Shown: positions 1 through 7,192, counted from the stretch's first letter. The stretch: DNA of 16,887 nucleotides from Sphingomonadaceae bacterium (GCA_019239785.1 JAFAZM010000091.1:1-16887), one strand, 5' to 3'. The notes: a model not told the origin generated them from the letters alone. Numbers and translations: made by a program.

Positions 1-1
1 C

Positions 2-307
2 GGCGACCTGGCTTTGGTCCGCGCCGGCCTGGAGGACCTGCTGGTCGAGCCGCAACGGGCGCACCTGCTGCCGGCCTTTCCGGCGGTGAAGGCGGCGGCG
101 CTCGGCGCCGGGGCGCTCGGCTGCTCCTTCTCGGGTTCCGGCCCGTCGGTCTTCGCCTGGGCGCTGGAGCCGGCGGCGGACGCGGTGGAGGCGGCGATGG
201 CCGCCGCCTTCCGCGCCGCGGGCCTCGGCGCCCGCGCCTATCGCGCGCCGGTCGATTCTCCCGGGGTCAGCGTCGAACCGAGCCATCCCGCCTCGGCTGC
301 CGCATGA
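2..307 (+). CDS. thrB: Homoserine kinase, C-terminal part (cut by window start)
   Basis: Only the last 101 residues are present, in an open frame that enters from the left edge. ThrB phosphorylates homoserine with ATP in the cytosol, giving O-phosphohomoserine, the substrate of the next gene. The visible part carries the C-terminal GHMP-kinase glycine/serine motif CSFSGSGPSVFAW, preceded by the helix AFPAVKAAALGAGALG, as in bacterial ThrB. Its TGA overlaps the ATG of thrC in an ATGA (304-307), so the two genes are probably translationally coupled and co-transcribed. The last 20 residues, rich in Pro, Ser and Ala, are an unremarkable tail. GHMP kinases resemble each other here; the identity rests on the motif plus the adjoining threonine synthase. 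Confidence 0.88.
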   Translation, partial: GDLALVRAGLEDLLVEPQRAHLLPAFPAVKAAALGAGALGCSFSGSGPSVFAWALEPAADAVEAAMAAAFRAAGLGARAYRAPVDSPGVSVEPSHPASAAA

Positions 308-1614
308 AGTTCGTCAGCACGCGCGGCGGCGCGCCGGAAGTGTCGATCGGCGAGGCGATCCGGGGCGGCGCCGCGCCGGACGGCGGCCTCTACGTCCCGG
401 CCGCGCCGGTCCGGCTCGATCCGGACTCGCTGCCGGACGGCCCGCTCGCCGCGCTCGGCGCGCGGCTGCTCGCGCCTTTCTTCGACGGCGACCCGCTCGC
501 GCCTGATCTGCCGGCAATCTGCGCGGAGGCGTTCGCATTTCCGGCGCCTTTGGTCGCGCCCGGCGCGGCGCGCCCGAATCTGCGCCTGCTCGAGCTGTTC
601 CACGGCCCCACGGGCGCGTTCAAGGATTTCGGCGCCCGCTTCCTGATGGCATGCTTCGACCGGCTCGGAGGCGCGGACGGTCCGCTGACCGTGCTCGTCG
701 CCACTTCGGGCGACACCGGCGGCGCGGCCGGCTGCGCGGCCGAGGGGCGCAAGGCGGTGCGGGCCCTGATCCTCTACCCGCGCGGGCGGGTCTCGGCCTT
801 CCAGCAGCACCAGCTCTGCTGCTGGGGCGCGCCGGTCGCGGCGCTGGAGGTGGAGGGGGATTTCGACGATTGCCAGCACCTGGTGAAGGCCGCCTTCGCC
901 GACCCGGTCCTGGCCGCGGCGCATCGGCTGACCTCGGCCAATTCGATCAATATCGGCCGGCTGCTGCCGCAGATGGTCTATCTCGCCGCCGCCGCGCTTC
1001 GGGTGGAGCGCGAGACCGGCGTCGCCCCGGGCTTCGTGCTGCCCACCGGCAATCTCGGCCATGCGGTCGCGGCGCTCTGGGCGCGCGCTCTCGGCCTGCC
1101 GATCGGCCCGATCGTCGCCGCCACCAACGCCAACCGCACGCTCGGCGACTGGCACCGCACCGGCGCCTATCTGCCCGCGCCGTCGCTGGCGACGATCGCC
1201 AATGCGATGGACGTCGGCGCGCCGAGCAATTTCGAGCGGCTCGCCTTGCTGCCGGAGCCGCGTGGGCAGCTGCTCGTCGTCGAGCGGGTCGACGACGATG
1301 CGATCCGCGACCGCATCCGGCGCGAGCATGACCGGAGCGGCTACGTGCTCTGCCCGCATTCGGCGACCGCGGTGGAGGCGTGGGAGCGGCTCGATCCCGA
1401 GCTCCAGAGCGAGCGCGTCTGGATCGCCGCGGCGACCGCGCATCCCTACAAGTTCGCCGACGTCGTCGAGCCGCTCATCGGCGAGACGCTGACCCCGCCG
1501 CCGGCGCTTGCAGCGATCCTGGATCGGGAGGCGAGGGTAAGGCGGATTCCGGCGACGCTCGAAGCGCTTGCGGCAGCGCTGGCGGAGGAGCCGGCGGCGG
1601 TTGAGACTGCCTGA
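304..1614 (+). CDS. thrC: Threonine synthase
   Basis: A 436-residue PLP enzyme that converts O-phosphohomoserine to threonine and phosphate, the last step of threonine synthesis. The N-terminus has the threonine-synthase opening (KFVSTRGG, then GGLYVP near residue 28). The PLP-binding lysine is K107 in HGPTGAFKDFG. The phosphate/PLP-binding stretch TSGDTGGAAG follows, then SANSINIGRLLPQ and PTGNLGHA further on, all typical of the longer bacterial ThrC type. Length is normal for that group. The ATG lies inside the thrB stop (ATGA). Downstream there is a small palindrome but no convincing T-rich terminator. I see no frameshift or missing catalytic residue. Confidence 0.96.
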   Translation: MKFVSTRGGAPEVSIGEAIRGGAAPDGGLYVPAAPVRLDPDSLPDGPLAALGARLLAPFFDGDPLAPDLPAICAEAFAFPAPLVAPGAARPNLRLLELFHGPTGAFKDFGARFLMACFDRLGGADGPLTVLVATSGDTGGAAGCAAEGRKAVRALILYPRGRVSAFQQHQLCCWGAPVAALEVEGDFDDCQHLVKAAFADPVLAAAHRLTSANSINIGRLLPQMVYLAAAALRVERETGVAPGFVLPTGNLGHAVAALWARALGLPIGPIVAATNANRTLGDWHRTGAYLPAPSLATIANAMDVGAPSNFERLALLPEPRGQLLVVERVDDDAIRDRIRREHDRSGYVLCPHSATAVEAWERLDPELQSERVWIAAATAHPYKFADVVEPLIGETLTPPPALAAILDREARVRRIPATLEALAAALAEEPAAVETA

Positions 1615-1617
1615 GCG

Positions 1618-1655
1618 CACCCGCTCCCGCTCGGGGGAGAAGGAGGGCAGGTGTT
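1618..1655. repeat. Degenerate CTCCC/GGGAG palindrome after thrC
   Basis: Just after thrC lies a GC-rich stretch in which CTCCC and GGGAG can pair, followed by GAAGGAGGG. It resembles, in degraded form, the perfect palindrome at 4683-4710 (CTCCTTCTCCCGC and its complement), so it may be a worn copy of the same intergenic repeat. It could form a weak hairpin in the thrC mRNA 3' end, but there is no T tract to make it an intrinsic terminator. Confidence 0.35.
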
Positions 1656-1746
1656 CCTCATCCCGTCTCGCCCTATTGCGGCCCTCGGTCTTCCTGATAG
1701 TCTGGCCGCCAGGGCATCAAGCGCGACGCTGCGCTGGGGGGTTGGG

Positions 1747-1920
1747 GTGAAGCTGTACAGGATCGACAAGGTGGTGAGGCTCGGCGGCGCGCTGCTCAAG
1801 CGGAAGCACGTGCTTGCGAGTTCGGACAACGAGGCCATGCGAACGGCCGAGGAGAGCGTCGACTGCCCGACCTGCGAGGTGGTCGCCGAAGACGGCAAGC
1901 GGGTGGGATCGGTCGTCTAG
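1747..1920 (+). CDS. Small CxxC protein of unknown function, 57 aa
   Basis: A short unrecognised protein. I start it at GTG 1747 because the protein-like part begins there (MKLYRIDKVVRLGG) and a G-rich stretch (GGGGGGTTGGGG) lies just upstream; the frame stays open further upstream but that part reads as intergenic DNA. The protein is charged and soluble-looking, with a predicted helix around SSDNEAMRTAEES followed by DCPTCEVV and a short strand near the end (KRVGSVV). The CPTC pair could bind metal or be redox-active, but one CxxC does not prove either. Layout and size recall the small YR(I/F)-starting hypothetical proteins common in alphaproteobacteria. It stands alone, convergent with the hydrolase that ends at 1972. 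Confidence 0.55.
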   Translation: MKLYRIDKVVRLGGALLKRKHVLASSDNEAMRTAEESVDCPTCEVVAEDGKRVGSVV

Positions 1921-1971
1921 ACCGATCTCCAGTCATATGACGTGACAGCGGCCCGGACGTTTGGGCTGCCA

Positions 1972-2649
1972 CTATCTCCCGGACGAACCCGCCAGCACCT
2001 CCCCCAGGAACTCGGCGCCGAGCCGAAGCCCGGCCGCATCGACGCTGTGGCCGAGGCCGCGGGAGATGTGGGTGCGGACCTCGAGGCCGAGCCCGCGCAG
2101 CGCTTGCTCTGCGGTGTGCAGCGCGGCGACCGGGACGACCTGGTCGGCGGCGCCGTGGATGAGCAGGACCGGCGGCTTGCTCCGGATCTCGCCGGCGAGC
2201 GCGGCGGCGCCGGTCAGCGCGCCGGAATAGCCGAGGATGCCGGCGAGCGGGCGCGGCCGCCGCAGCCCGACATGCAGCGCCATCATCGTCCCCTGGCTGA
2301 AGCCGACCAAAGCGGCATCGGCCTCGGTCAAGCCATATTGCTCCAGCTTCCGGTCGAGGAACGCGTCGATCGCCGGCGCGGCGGCGGCGGCGCCGCGCGC
2401 CAGCGCGGCCGGCGAGAAGGCGTCGAGCGGCCACCATTGATAACCCCGGCCCATCCCGCAACGCTGCGGCGCGTTCGGCGCGAGGAAGAGCGCGTCGGGC
2501 AGCAGATGCTGCCACTGCCTCGCCAGCGCGATCAGATCCTCGCCGTTCGAGCCGTAGCCGTGGAGCAGCAGCACGATCTTTTGCGGAGCGCCGCCGGAGA
2601 GGGGCTGCAGGCTCTTGCCGTTGGTGATCCTGGACACGGGGCTCCACAT
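1972..2649 (-). CDS. Phospholipase/carboxylesterase-type alpha/beta hydrolase
   Basis: A 225-residue cytosolic serine hydrolase of the phospholipase/carboxylesterase (YpfH-like, dienelactone-hydrolase-like) family. An oxyanion-hole region LLLHGYGSNGEDL lies at residues 27-39. The nucleophile is S118 in GFSQG, the acid D169 in HGAADQVVP, and the base H201 in GLGHS. Order and spacing fit the family and the length is typical. There is no signal peptide. The family cleaves short acyl or aryl esters and sometimes lysophospholipids; the substrate cannot be told from sequence. The ATG at 2647-2649 is the only sensible start, though the ribosome binding site is weak. It is separated from the upstream minus-strand gene by about 180 nt, so an operon is not certain. 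Confidence 0.88.
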   Translation of the reverse strand: MWSPVSRITNGKSLQPLSGGAPQKIVLLLHGYGSNGEDLIALARQWQHLLPDALFLAPNAPQRCGMGRGYQWWPLDAFSPAALARGAAAAAPAIDAFLDRKLEQYGLTEADAALVGFSQGTMMALHVGLRRPRPLAGILGYSGALTGAAALAGEIRSKPPVLLIHGAADQVVPVAALHTAEQALRGLGLEVRTHISRGLGHSVDAAGLRLGAEFLGEVLAGSSGR

Positions 2650-2833
2650 GGTTCGGCTTCGGGCCCGGTTGAACGCCGCGGCCGGCGCTGTGTTTCGCGT
2701 TGCGGCGGTTTGCGCAGCTTCGCGCGCTGCCTGCTGCAGCTTTGCCCTCGCCCGGCGCGCGCACGAATTGCGCAGGCCGTTCGTCGCCTCCGCAATCGCC
2801 TCGGCAATTCAGGCCGTCGTTACGGCGCGTCCC

Positions 2834-3796
2834 TCAGCGGGCGGCCCGCAGATAGCCATGCATGCCGAGCCATCTCACGAACTCGTCGAACCAGCCCGTG
2901 CTGGTGGTCTCCTTCGGGTACATGCCGAAGCCGTGGCCCCCCTGCTCGAAAAGGTGCAGCTCGACCGGCCTTCGGGCCGTCCGCCAGCTGTCGATCAGGC
3001 CGAACCCGCCATTGCCGAACAGGGGATCGTCGGCGGCGAGCGCGACGAACATCGGCGGTGCGTCCGCCGGCACCGTCACCGGCGCCATCGAGCCGTAGAT
3101 GATGCCGATGAAGGCAGGCCGCGCATCCCCGCCGGCGAGCGTCGTCGCCATGGTCAGCATCGCCCCGGCGGAAAAGCCGACCATGCCGATGCGGCCGGGA
3201 TCGACCCGCCATTCCGCCGCCCGCCGGCGCACCAGCGCGAAGGCGGCGCGCGCGTCGGCGAGCTGCGGGGCAAGGCGGGCCGTCGCCTCCTCCGGCGTGC
3301 TCCGCGGCGGGCGCGCCGTGCCCGAGAACATGTCGCGCATCGCGCGCGCGAATTCGCCCATGTCCGCCGGCGTCGGGTTCAGTCGATATTTGAGCACGAA
3401 GGCGGCGACGCCGTGCGCGGCGAGCGCGCGGGCGACGTTCCAGCCCTCATTCTCCATCGACAGGGTGCGGAAACCGCCGCCGGGCGCGACGATCACCGCC
3501 GCCCCGGTGGCATTGGCCGGATCCGGAAGGAACGGGGTGAGCGTCGCGACGGTGACGTTGCGCGCGAAGGCGCTGCCATATTGACGGTGCCAGCTTTCGG
3601 GCAAGGTCGCGCCGGGCAGCGGCCCGGTGCCGAGCGGAACCGCGCCGGGCTGGCTCGGGATCGCGATCGGGGTCATCGCGTCGTTCTGCGCCGGGGCCGG
3701 GGCGGCCAGAGCGAGCGATGCGGCGATCGCGGCTGCGCCGATCGCGGCGCGCCGGAGCAGCCTGGCGGCGCCGCCCATCGAGGTCAACGCGTCCAC
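2834..3796 (-). CDS. Secreted alpha/beta hydrolase (acetyl esterase-like)
   Basis: A 320-residue esterase-type hydrolase with an N-terminal signal peptide (arginines, then the hydrophobic AAIGAAAIAASLALAAPAPAQ), so probably periplasmic or exported. Numbered from GTG 3796: an HGGG-like oxyanion motif appears as VAPGGGFR near 103-110, the nucleophile is S209 in GFSAG, the acid is in the AADDPLF loop (D256 or D257), and the base H288 lies in GGHGFGMYP. This layout is common among sphingomonad acetyl-esterase, xylanase-associated or BD-FAE-like hydrolases; the substrate is unknown. Start choice: GTG 3796 follows a strong GGGAGG with 5-nt spacing. An ATG at 3778 would also keep the signal peptide, while a TTG at 3841 adds a non-hydrophobic leader and is less likely. 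No glycan-use genes are adjacent. Confidence 0.85.
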   Translation of the reverse strand: MDALTSMGGAARLLRRAAIGAAAIAASLALAAPAPAQNDAMTPIAIPSQPGAVPLGTGPLPGATLPESWHRQYGSAFARNVTVATLTPFLPDPANATGAAVIVAPGGGFRTLSMENEGWNVARALAAHGVAAFVLKYRLNPTPADMGEFARAMRDMFSGTARPPRSTPEEATARLAPQLADARAAFALVRRRAAEWRVDPGRIGMVGFSAGAMLTMATTLAGGDARPAFIGIIYGSMAPVTVPADAPPMFVALAADDPLFGNGGFGLIDSWRTARRPVELHLFEQGGHGFGMYPKETTSTGWFDEFVRWLGMHGYLRAAR

Positions 3797-3801
3797 AATC
3801 G

Positions 3802-3807
3802 CCTCCC
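3802..3807 (-). promoter_or_regulatory. Ribosome binding site GGGAGG deciding a GTG start
   Basis: On the minus strand GGGAGG is followed by five bases and GTG (3796). No comparable site precedes the in-frame ATG at 3778 or the TTG at 3841, so this site decides the start of the secreted hydrolase. Confidence 0.6.
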
Positions 3808-3931
3808 ATGTCTGTGAGTGGCGAACTATTAACTCAGACAAAATGGGATGGCCATAGCTTCGCAGATCGAGGAGGATTGAGTCGAGACCGGCCGGCCGGG
3901 GCGAGAATCGTCTTGTCCTCGCCTTGCCTTG

Positions 3932-4450
3932 CTAGTCCCTGCCCATGATCATGTCGGCGACCGCGCCGGCCCAGCCGCGCAGCCGGCCCGCCCATCGAAA
4001 CACGGCATGGCCTCGCGGCGTCACGATCTCCATGGTGTGGAAGGCCGCGCCGACTCCCACCTCGCGCTCGCGAGGATTGGGCTGACGGTACAGAGCGGGC
4101 CAGCGGAGCAGCCGGCCGAGATCCTGGCTGTCGCCGGCGCCGAGGACCCGCCTTTCCTCCGGAAGCGCTCGCGTCGGCACCTGCAGGAGCCCGGAGCTTT
4201 CCTCGCCGATCGAAATCAACGTCCAGCGTCCGTCCGCGCCCCGGGTCGCGACCAGCGCATAATGTTCGGTCAGATGATGCGCGGCCTCGCTGTGCACGTA
4301 GATCGTCCAGGCGCTGGCCAGCTCGTGCACGCCGAGCCGGGCGCGCAGCCGCAGATCCTCTTGGATCTCCGGGGCGAGCTGCGGCGGCGCGGCGGGGCGC
4401 GCGCTCTGTGGACCGGTCAGCAGCAGCGCGGCGAGGGTGAGAGCGATCAT
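3932..4450 (-). CDS. Small exported protein of unknown function
   Basis: A 172-residue protein I do not recognise. Starting at ATG 4450, the first about 20 residues form a short signal-peptide-like stretch (MIALTLAALLLTGPQSARPA), followed by a soluble domain. That domain has the segment AWTIYVHSEAAHHLTEHYALV, then an aromatic- and charge-rich strand pattern (GRWTLISIGEESSGLL). The C-terminal part ends in a Trp/Gly-rich helix with MIMGRD. GAGG lies 9 nt before the ATG. An upstream extension to 4564 is open, but it runs through the palindromic repeat of 4514-4575 and would hide the signal peptide, so it is rejected. No catalytic motif is evident. It lies between the secreted hydrolase and a repeat cluster. 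Confidence 0.62.
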   Translation of the reverse strand: MIALTLAALLLTGPQSARPAAPPQLAPEIQEDLRLRARLGVHELASAWTIYVHSEAAHHLTEHYALVATRGADGRWTLISIGEESSGLLQVPTRALPEERRVLGAGDSQDLGRLLRWPALYRQPNPREREVGVGAAFHTMEIVTPRGHAVFRWAGRLRGWAGAVADMIMGRD

Positions 4451-4513
4451 AACAAATAGCCTCGCGGTATCGACATCGAGCGTCGCTTTACTCCCCCTCT
4501 CCCGCTTGCGGGT

Positions 4514-4575
4514 GCAACGGGTCGGCTGTGCCCCCGGCACAGCCTGAATGTCGCGGGGCGACATTCACCCGATGC
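4514..4575. repeat. Nested palindrome, cloverleaf-like (two hairpins in an outer stem)
   Basis: Two perfect adjacent hairpins are enclosed by an outer stem. Hairpin 1: GGCTGTGC (4524-4531) with GCACAGCC (4537-4544), loop 5. Hairpin 2: GAATGTCGC (4546-4554) with GCGACATTC (4558-4566), loop 3. The outer arms GCAACGGGT (4514-4522) and ACCCGATGC (4567-4575) pair with a single mismatch. The symmetry suggests a REP/BIME-like or other palindromic mobile repeat. It lies upstream of the exported-protein gene ending at 3932. Confidence 0.7.
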
Positions 4576-4583
4576 AGGCAGGG

Positions 4584-4656
4584 TGAGGGTCTTCTTCTTG
4601 TTTCTTCGCACGGCGTTGCCGGAGCAACAGGGCCGCAAACGAGAACAAGACCCTCA
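4584..4656. repeat. Spaced inverted repeat TGAGGGTCTT / AAGACCCTCA
   Basis: Ten-base arms at 4584-4593 and 4647-4656 are exact inverted copies, separated by 53 nt. Together with the palindromes on either side (4514-4575 and 4683-4710) they give a roughly symmetrical repeat block of about 200 nt without a convincing gene. Confidence 0.6.
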
Positions 4657-4682
4657 TCCTCCCACCGCTTCGCGGCGGGCCC

Positions 4683-4710
4683 CTCCTTCTCCCGCGAGCG
4701 GGAGAAGGAG
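4683..4710. repeat. Perfect 13-bp palindrome CTCCTTCTCCCGC
   Basis: CTCCTTCTCCCGC (4683-4695) is followed after GA by its exact complement (4698-4710). It is a self-complementary intergenic repeat of a type abundant in sphingomonad genomes, and the best copy here of the CTCCC/GGGAG family also seen after thrC. It has no T tract, so it is not a classical terminator. Confidence 0.7.
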
Positions 4711-4821
4711 AATCCGGCGCCATCCCATGAGCCGCACCAGGGCTTGTTGACGAGCCTGCCGTTCACCAGCGTCAGATTCTTCAGCGAGTAGGACGGCGCG
4801 AAGCCCCTCATTCTTCTCCGG

Positions 4822-5511
4822 CTATTTCACGCCGAGTACGTACCGATATTCGTAGGTCTTCACGAACCAGAAGAAGGAGAAGGCCCAGATCCCGGCGCAT
4901 TCGATCCAAAAGATCCAATGGTTCTCGCAGCCCCTGTTGCCGAGCCAATGACCGATGAAGATGGCGACCGGCATGGCGATCATCGCAAAGCCGGCGGCGT
5001 TGTAGGCGATAACGAAGCGACGCCTTATGGTTCGGTCTTTGATGTGGTGAATCCGGCCTTTCGCGAAGAAGACCGCGACGACGGCGAGGCAGGTGAAAAA
5101 CAGGATGGCGCTCGCGGCGTGAATGCCGATGCCGCCGACAGGATGAGTCGGGCACTGCTCACCCATCGGGTTCAGTGCGATCGAGACGGCCGCGATGCCG
5201 GCCAGGTTGAGAATCCAGTTCTCAGTCTTCGAAAGCCCGTGGAACAGAAAGAGGAAAGCCCCGGTCGCACAGAGGCTCCCCACCAGGATGTTCCGGCAGA
5301 GATCGCCGACATGATGATAGAAAAAAGAAATCGAATAATTCCCGTCATAGCCGCCGACAGCGACGAGCATGATCGGCAGCGAGAAGGCGATGACGCCCAT
5401 GCCGAGGCTCAGGAAAAGGTAAGATCGAACGGCTTGAGCGGTGAAAAGCTTTTGGAAGCGGTTCTTGTCATCCCAGTTAAGCAGGTCGTCGCGGTCGCTG
5501 TCGGACGGCAT
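4822..5511 (-). CDS. Six-helix inner-membrane protein of unknown function
   Basis: A 229-residue multi-pass membrane protein. The start ATG 5511 follows GGGGAGG at 8-nt spacing. The polar N-terminus (MPSDSDRDDLLNWDDKNRFQ) is cytosol-like. Hydrophobic segments lie at roughly 30-54, 73-92, 97-113, 128-149, 167-188 and 197-217. Between helices 1 and 2 sits a conserved-looking ISFFYHHVGDLCRNILVG, and after helix 3 ALNPMGEQCP with a histidine-rich loop. The pattern (I-S-x-x-Y, then RN-hydrophobic-VG, then a short-loop helix ending NP) recalls a DUF998/Frag1-like group of bacterial membrane proteins, which have no known activity. No enzyme motif is certain. A short frame starts ten bases after its stop. 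Confidence 0.8.
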   Translation of the reverse strand: MPSDSDRDDLLNWDDKNRFQKLFTAQAVRSYLFLSLGMGVIAFSLPIMLVAVGGYDGNYSISFFYHHVGDLCRNILVGSLCATGAFLFLFHGLSKTENWILNLAGIAAVSIALNPMGEQCPTHPVGGIGIHAASAILFFTCLAVVAVFFAKGRIHHIKDRTIRRRFVIAYNAAGFAMIAMPVAIFIGHWLGNRGCENHWIFWIECAGIWAFSFFWFVKTYEYRYVLGVK

Positions 5512-5590
5512 ATGATGATCCTCCCCGGGCTGACACTATTACAGACCTGCTACATGCTCAATTCCGGTCCGTATGTGACAAAGGACACGG

Positions 5591-5615
5591 GCGCCGGCTC
5601 TGCTGCAGCCGGCGC
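5591..5615 (+). other. GC-rich hairpin upstream of the gene at 5688
   Basis: GCGCCGGCT (5591-5599) and AGCCGGCGC (5607-5615) form a perfect 9-bp stem with a 7-nt loop, in the gap between two divergent genes. It might lie in the 5' leader of the plus-strand gene, but no T tract or other partner is seen, so its role is open. Confidence 0.4.
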
Positions 5616-5687
5616 GAGCTGCCGATCGATACGGCGACACCGCAATTGCGATTGAAATCGGAAACTGCATCCGGCGAGAGTGGTGAC

Positions 5688-6251
5688 GTGAAACTTGCGC
5701 TTCTTCTGGCGGCCGCGGCCGCCACGGGCTCCGCGCGGGCGGAGGCGGCGGCCGGCGGTCGGGCTGCCGACCTGAGGTGCCGGATCGCGCTGGCCTATGT
5801 CGAGAACCTGTTGAGCGAACCGCGGTGGCGGCGATCGGTCTTTTCGACGGAAGGGGTCGTCCCGTTCATCCCTGACCGATATCCCGAGCATTGGGGATCC
5901 ATCGACGGCTTGAGCCCCACGCCTCCGCCGCCGCCGGGCCTGGCGGAGGCGTTGCCAATCGGCTCCAACGCCGTGCGCGGCTGCGCATCCGTCCGCGGCC
6001 TCCTGACCAGACGTGGCGTCCGCTTCGGCAACCGGGTTGTGGCTTGGGCCCGCCATCTTCGCCGCGGCTATTACCGCGCCAGAGTCGTGACGATCTCGCT
6101 GCCGGCCGTGAGCGCGGACGGCGCGCACGCGGTCCTGGTGGCGGGCAACGGACGCGGCGGACTCGATGGCGGCGAGACGTGGGTTCACATGGAGCGGGGG
6201 AGGGACGGACGCTGGCGCGCGACAGGTGCCACGGCCCTGTGGGTCGCCTGA
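5688..6251 (+). CDS. Exported protein of unknown function, 187 aa
   Basis: GTG 5688 is preferred because it opens a clear signal peptide (MKLALLLAAAAATGSARAEA) and has GAGAG seven bases upstream; the TTG at 5646 would add 14 polar residues in front. The mature part has two cysteines, in DLRCRIALAYV and AVRGCASVRG, plausibly a disulfide. A proline run (LSPTPPPPPGL) lies between them. The C-terminal segment, GNGRGGLDGGETWVHMER followed by GRWRATGATALWVA, resembles a beta-hairpin ending common in small sphingomonad secreted proteins. It has no catalytic motif I can name. It is convergent with the lipoprotein gene and divergent from the membrane-protein gene at 5511, so it probably has its own promoter between 5512 and 5687. 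Confidence 0.68.
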   Translation: MKLALLLAAAAATGSARAEAAAGGRAADLRCRIALAYVENLLSEPRWRRSVFSTEGVVPFIPDRYPEHWGSIDGLSPTPPPPPGLAEALPIGSNAVRGCASVRGLLTRRGVRFGNRVVAWARHLRRGYYRARVVTISLPAVSADGAHAVLVAGNGRGGLDGGETWVHMERGRDGRWRATGATALWVA

Positions 6252-6275
6252 CCAGGCTGGGTCTGACCTGTTGAT

Positions 6276-6309
6276 CCTTCGCCAGGCTCAGCCCCCGCTC
6301 AGGCTGAGC
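6276..6309. repeat. Intergenic repeat with hairpin between convergent genes
   Basis: CCTTCGCCAGGCTCAG (6276-6291) is the exact complement of 11819-11834 near ilvD, so both belong to one dispersed repeat family. It overlaps a hairpin, GCTCAGCC (6286-6293) with GGCTGAGC (6302-6309). Placed between two convergent genes it may help end transcription from both sides, but it has no T tract. Confidence 0.6.
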
Positions 6310-6338
6310 GGATCAGCCCGCAGGCAGCAGCGCATGGC

Positions 6339-6842
6339 TCAGCGCAGATCGACGCGGATCGTGTCGCAGAGGTTCACGCTCGGATAGTCGCGCGTCTTGC
6401 GGTCGGCGAAGGTCGCGCGCAGCTGCCAGCGGCACAATTCCACGTCCGATTCATAATGCGCGGCGGCGCGCTGCCCGTCGGGCAGCTCGGCCTGGGCAAG
6501 GACGTTGGCGCTCCACGGATCCTCCGGCGCGCCGGGCTCGAGCGGCCCTTCGTCGGGCCTGAGCGAGAGCGCGGTGACAGTGCGCCCGGTGCGGTTGAAG
6601 GCGATGAAATCCACGCCGCGATGCGACGCCTCGTCCTCCGCTTCGGCGACGCCCCACAGGCCGTTGGCCGCGGCGGCGTTGCCGGCAGGGCCTTGGGCAG
6701 GCGCCGCCGCAGCCGCCGGCTGCGCCGGTGGCGCGGCAAGGTTGGCGGACTGCTGCGACGTCGCGGCCGGCGGCGCGGAACGGTTGCAGCCCGTCAGGGC
6801 GAGCGTCCCCGCCGCGATCGCAAGCAGAAGGCTCTGGCGCAT
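6339..6842 (-). CDS. Lipoprotein of unknown function, 167 aa
   Basis: The N-terminus (MRQSLLLAIAAGTLALTGCNRS) is a textbook lipoprotein signal: positive residue, hydrophobic core and lipobox LTGC, so Cys19 should be acylated. A low-complexity Ala/Pro/Gln linker of about 40 residues follows. The globular part starts near GLWGVAEAEDEASHRGVDFIAFNRTG and contains two further cysteines (VELCRWQLRA and VNLCDTIRVDL). The fold looks beta-rich; I do not recognise a domain. The start is ATG 6842, with GGGAGC 8 nt upstream; a GTG directly before it (6845) is equally possible and adds one residue. The upstream gene stops at 6848, so the two form a tight minus-strand operon. Confidence 0.8.
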   Translation of the reverse strand: MRQSLLLAIAAGTLALTGCNRSAPPAATSQQSANLAAPPAQPAAAAAPAQGPAGNAAAANGLWGVAEAEDEASHRGVDFIAFNRTGRTVTALSLRPDEGPLEPGAPEDPWSANVLAQAELPDGQRAAAHYESDVELCRWQLRATFADRKTRDYPSVNLCDTIRVDLR

Positions 6843-6847
6843 CACAT

Positions 6848-7192
6848 TCAGCTCCCGAGATAGCCGAGCGCGTGGAGCTTTGCCTCATACCAGTAATAAG
6901 CGAGCCCGCCCAAGGCGAGGGCGGCGGCGAACAAAGGCCAGACGAGCAGATGCTGCTGGCGGGTCCGCGGCGGCCCCCCGATCAGCGCGTGGGCCGGCGC
7001 GCCGCCGATCAGCAGGGCAAGGCCGAAGACGATTGCCAAAGGCGTGACGAAGAAGACCTTGGTCGGGAAGGAGATCTGCTGCACCCCGGCCTGAGCGTCA
7101 GCCAATGGCCGCCATGCGAAGAACCAGGCAAAGCCCACGCCGATGGCGAGCAGGACCAGTCCTAGCAGGCGCGCTTTCAATCCCGCCGTCAT
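6848..7192 (-). CDS. Three-helix membrane protein of unknown function, 114 aa
   Basis: A small integral membrane protein with hydrophobic segments at about 8-26, 47-65 and 84-101. A periplasm-like loop (RPLADAQAGVQQISFPTKVFF) lies between helices 1 and 2 and a basic loop (GGPPRTRQQHL) between helices 2 and 3. The tail YYWYEAKLHALGYLGS is aromatic. No family is recognised. It is the first gene of a pair with the lipoprotein gene (5-nt gap), so the two products may act together in the envelope, but this is inference. The ribosome binding site before ATG 7192 is weak (GGGACAAAGATC). Confidence 0.72.
   Translation of the reverse strand: MTAGLKARLLGLVLLAIGVGFAWFFAWRPLADAQAGVQQISFPTKVFFVTPLAIVFGLALLIGGAPAHALIGGPPRTRQQHLLVWPLFAAALALGGLAYYWYEAKLHALGYLGS

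Larger units (their letters stand above)
4488..4811 (-). pseudogene. Small ORF overrun by repeats, possible gene remnant
   Basis: A 107-codon frame begins at ATG 4811, ten bases after the stop of the membrane-protein gene and just after GGAG. Its first about 31 codons read like a real protein (MRGFAPSYSLKNLTLVNGRL, then NKPWCGSWDG). From about 4715 leftward the frame runs through the palindromic repeats at 4683-4710 and 4514-4575, and its composition becomes repeat-like (Arg, Pro, Gly). Most likely a short downstream gene was truncated by repeat insertion, or a short gene now ends within repeat sequence. I do not recognise a family for the first part. Confidence 0.3.

Noticed and set aside
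238..1620. Long minus-strand open frame opposite thrC
   Set aside because: It mirrors thrC in GC-rich DNA, is extremely Arg-rich and shows no domain, while the plus strand carries complete threonine-synthase motifs. Similar long frames opposite ilvD (10107-11822), ilvC (12177-13325), ilvB (13435-15111) and leuA (15437-16834) were rejected for the same reason.
1942..3817. Plus-strand open frames over the two hydrolase genes
   Set aside because: They overlap two minus-strand genes with intact catalytic triads, and their composition is that of antisense GC-rich reading.
6286..6309. Possible bidirectional intrinsic terminator between convergent genes
   Set aside because: The hairpin is real but no T tract follows on either strand; it is better described as part of a dispersed repeat.
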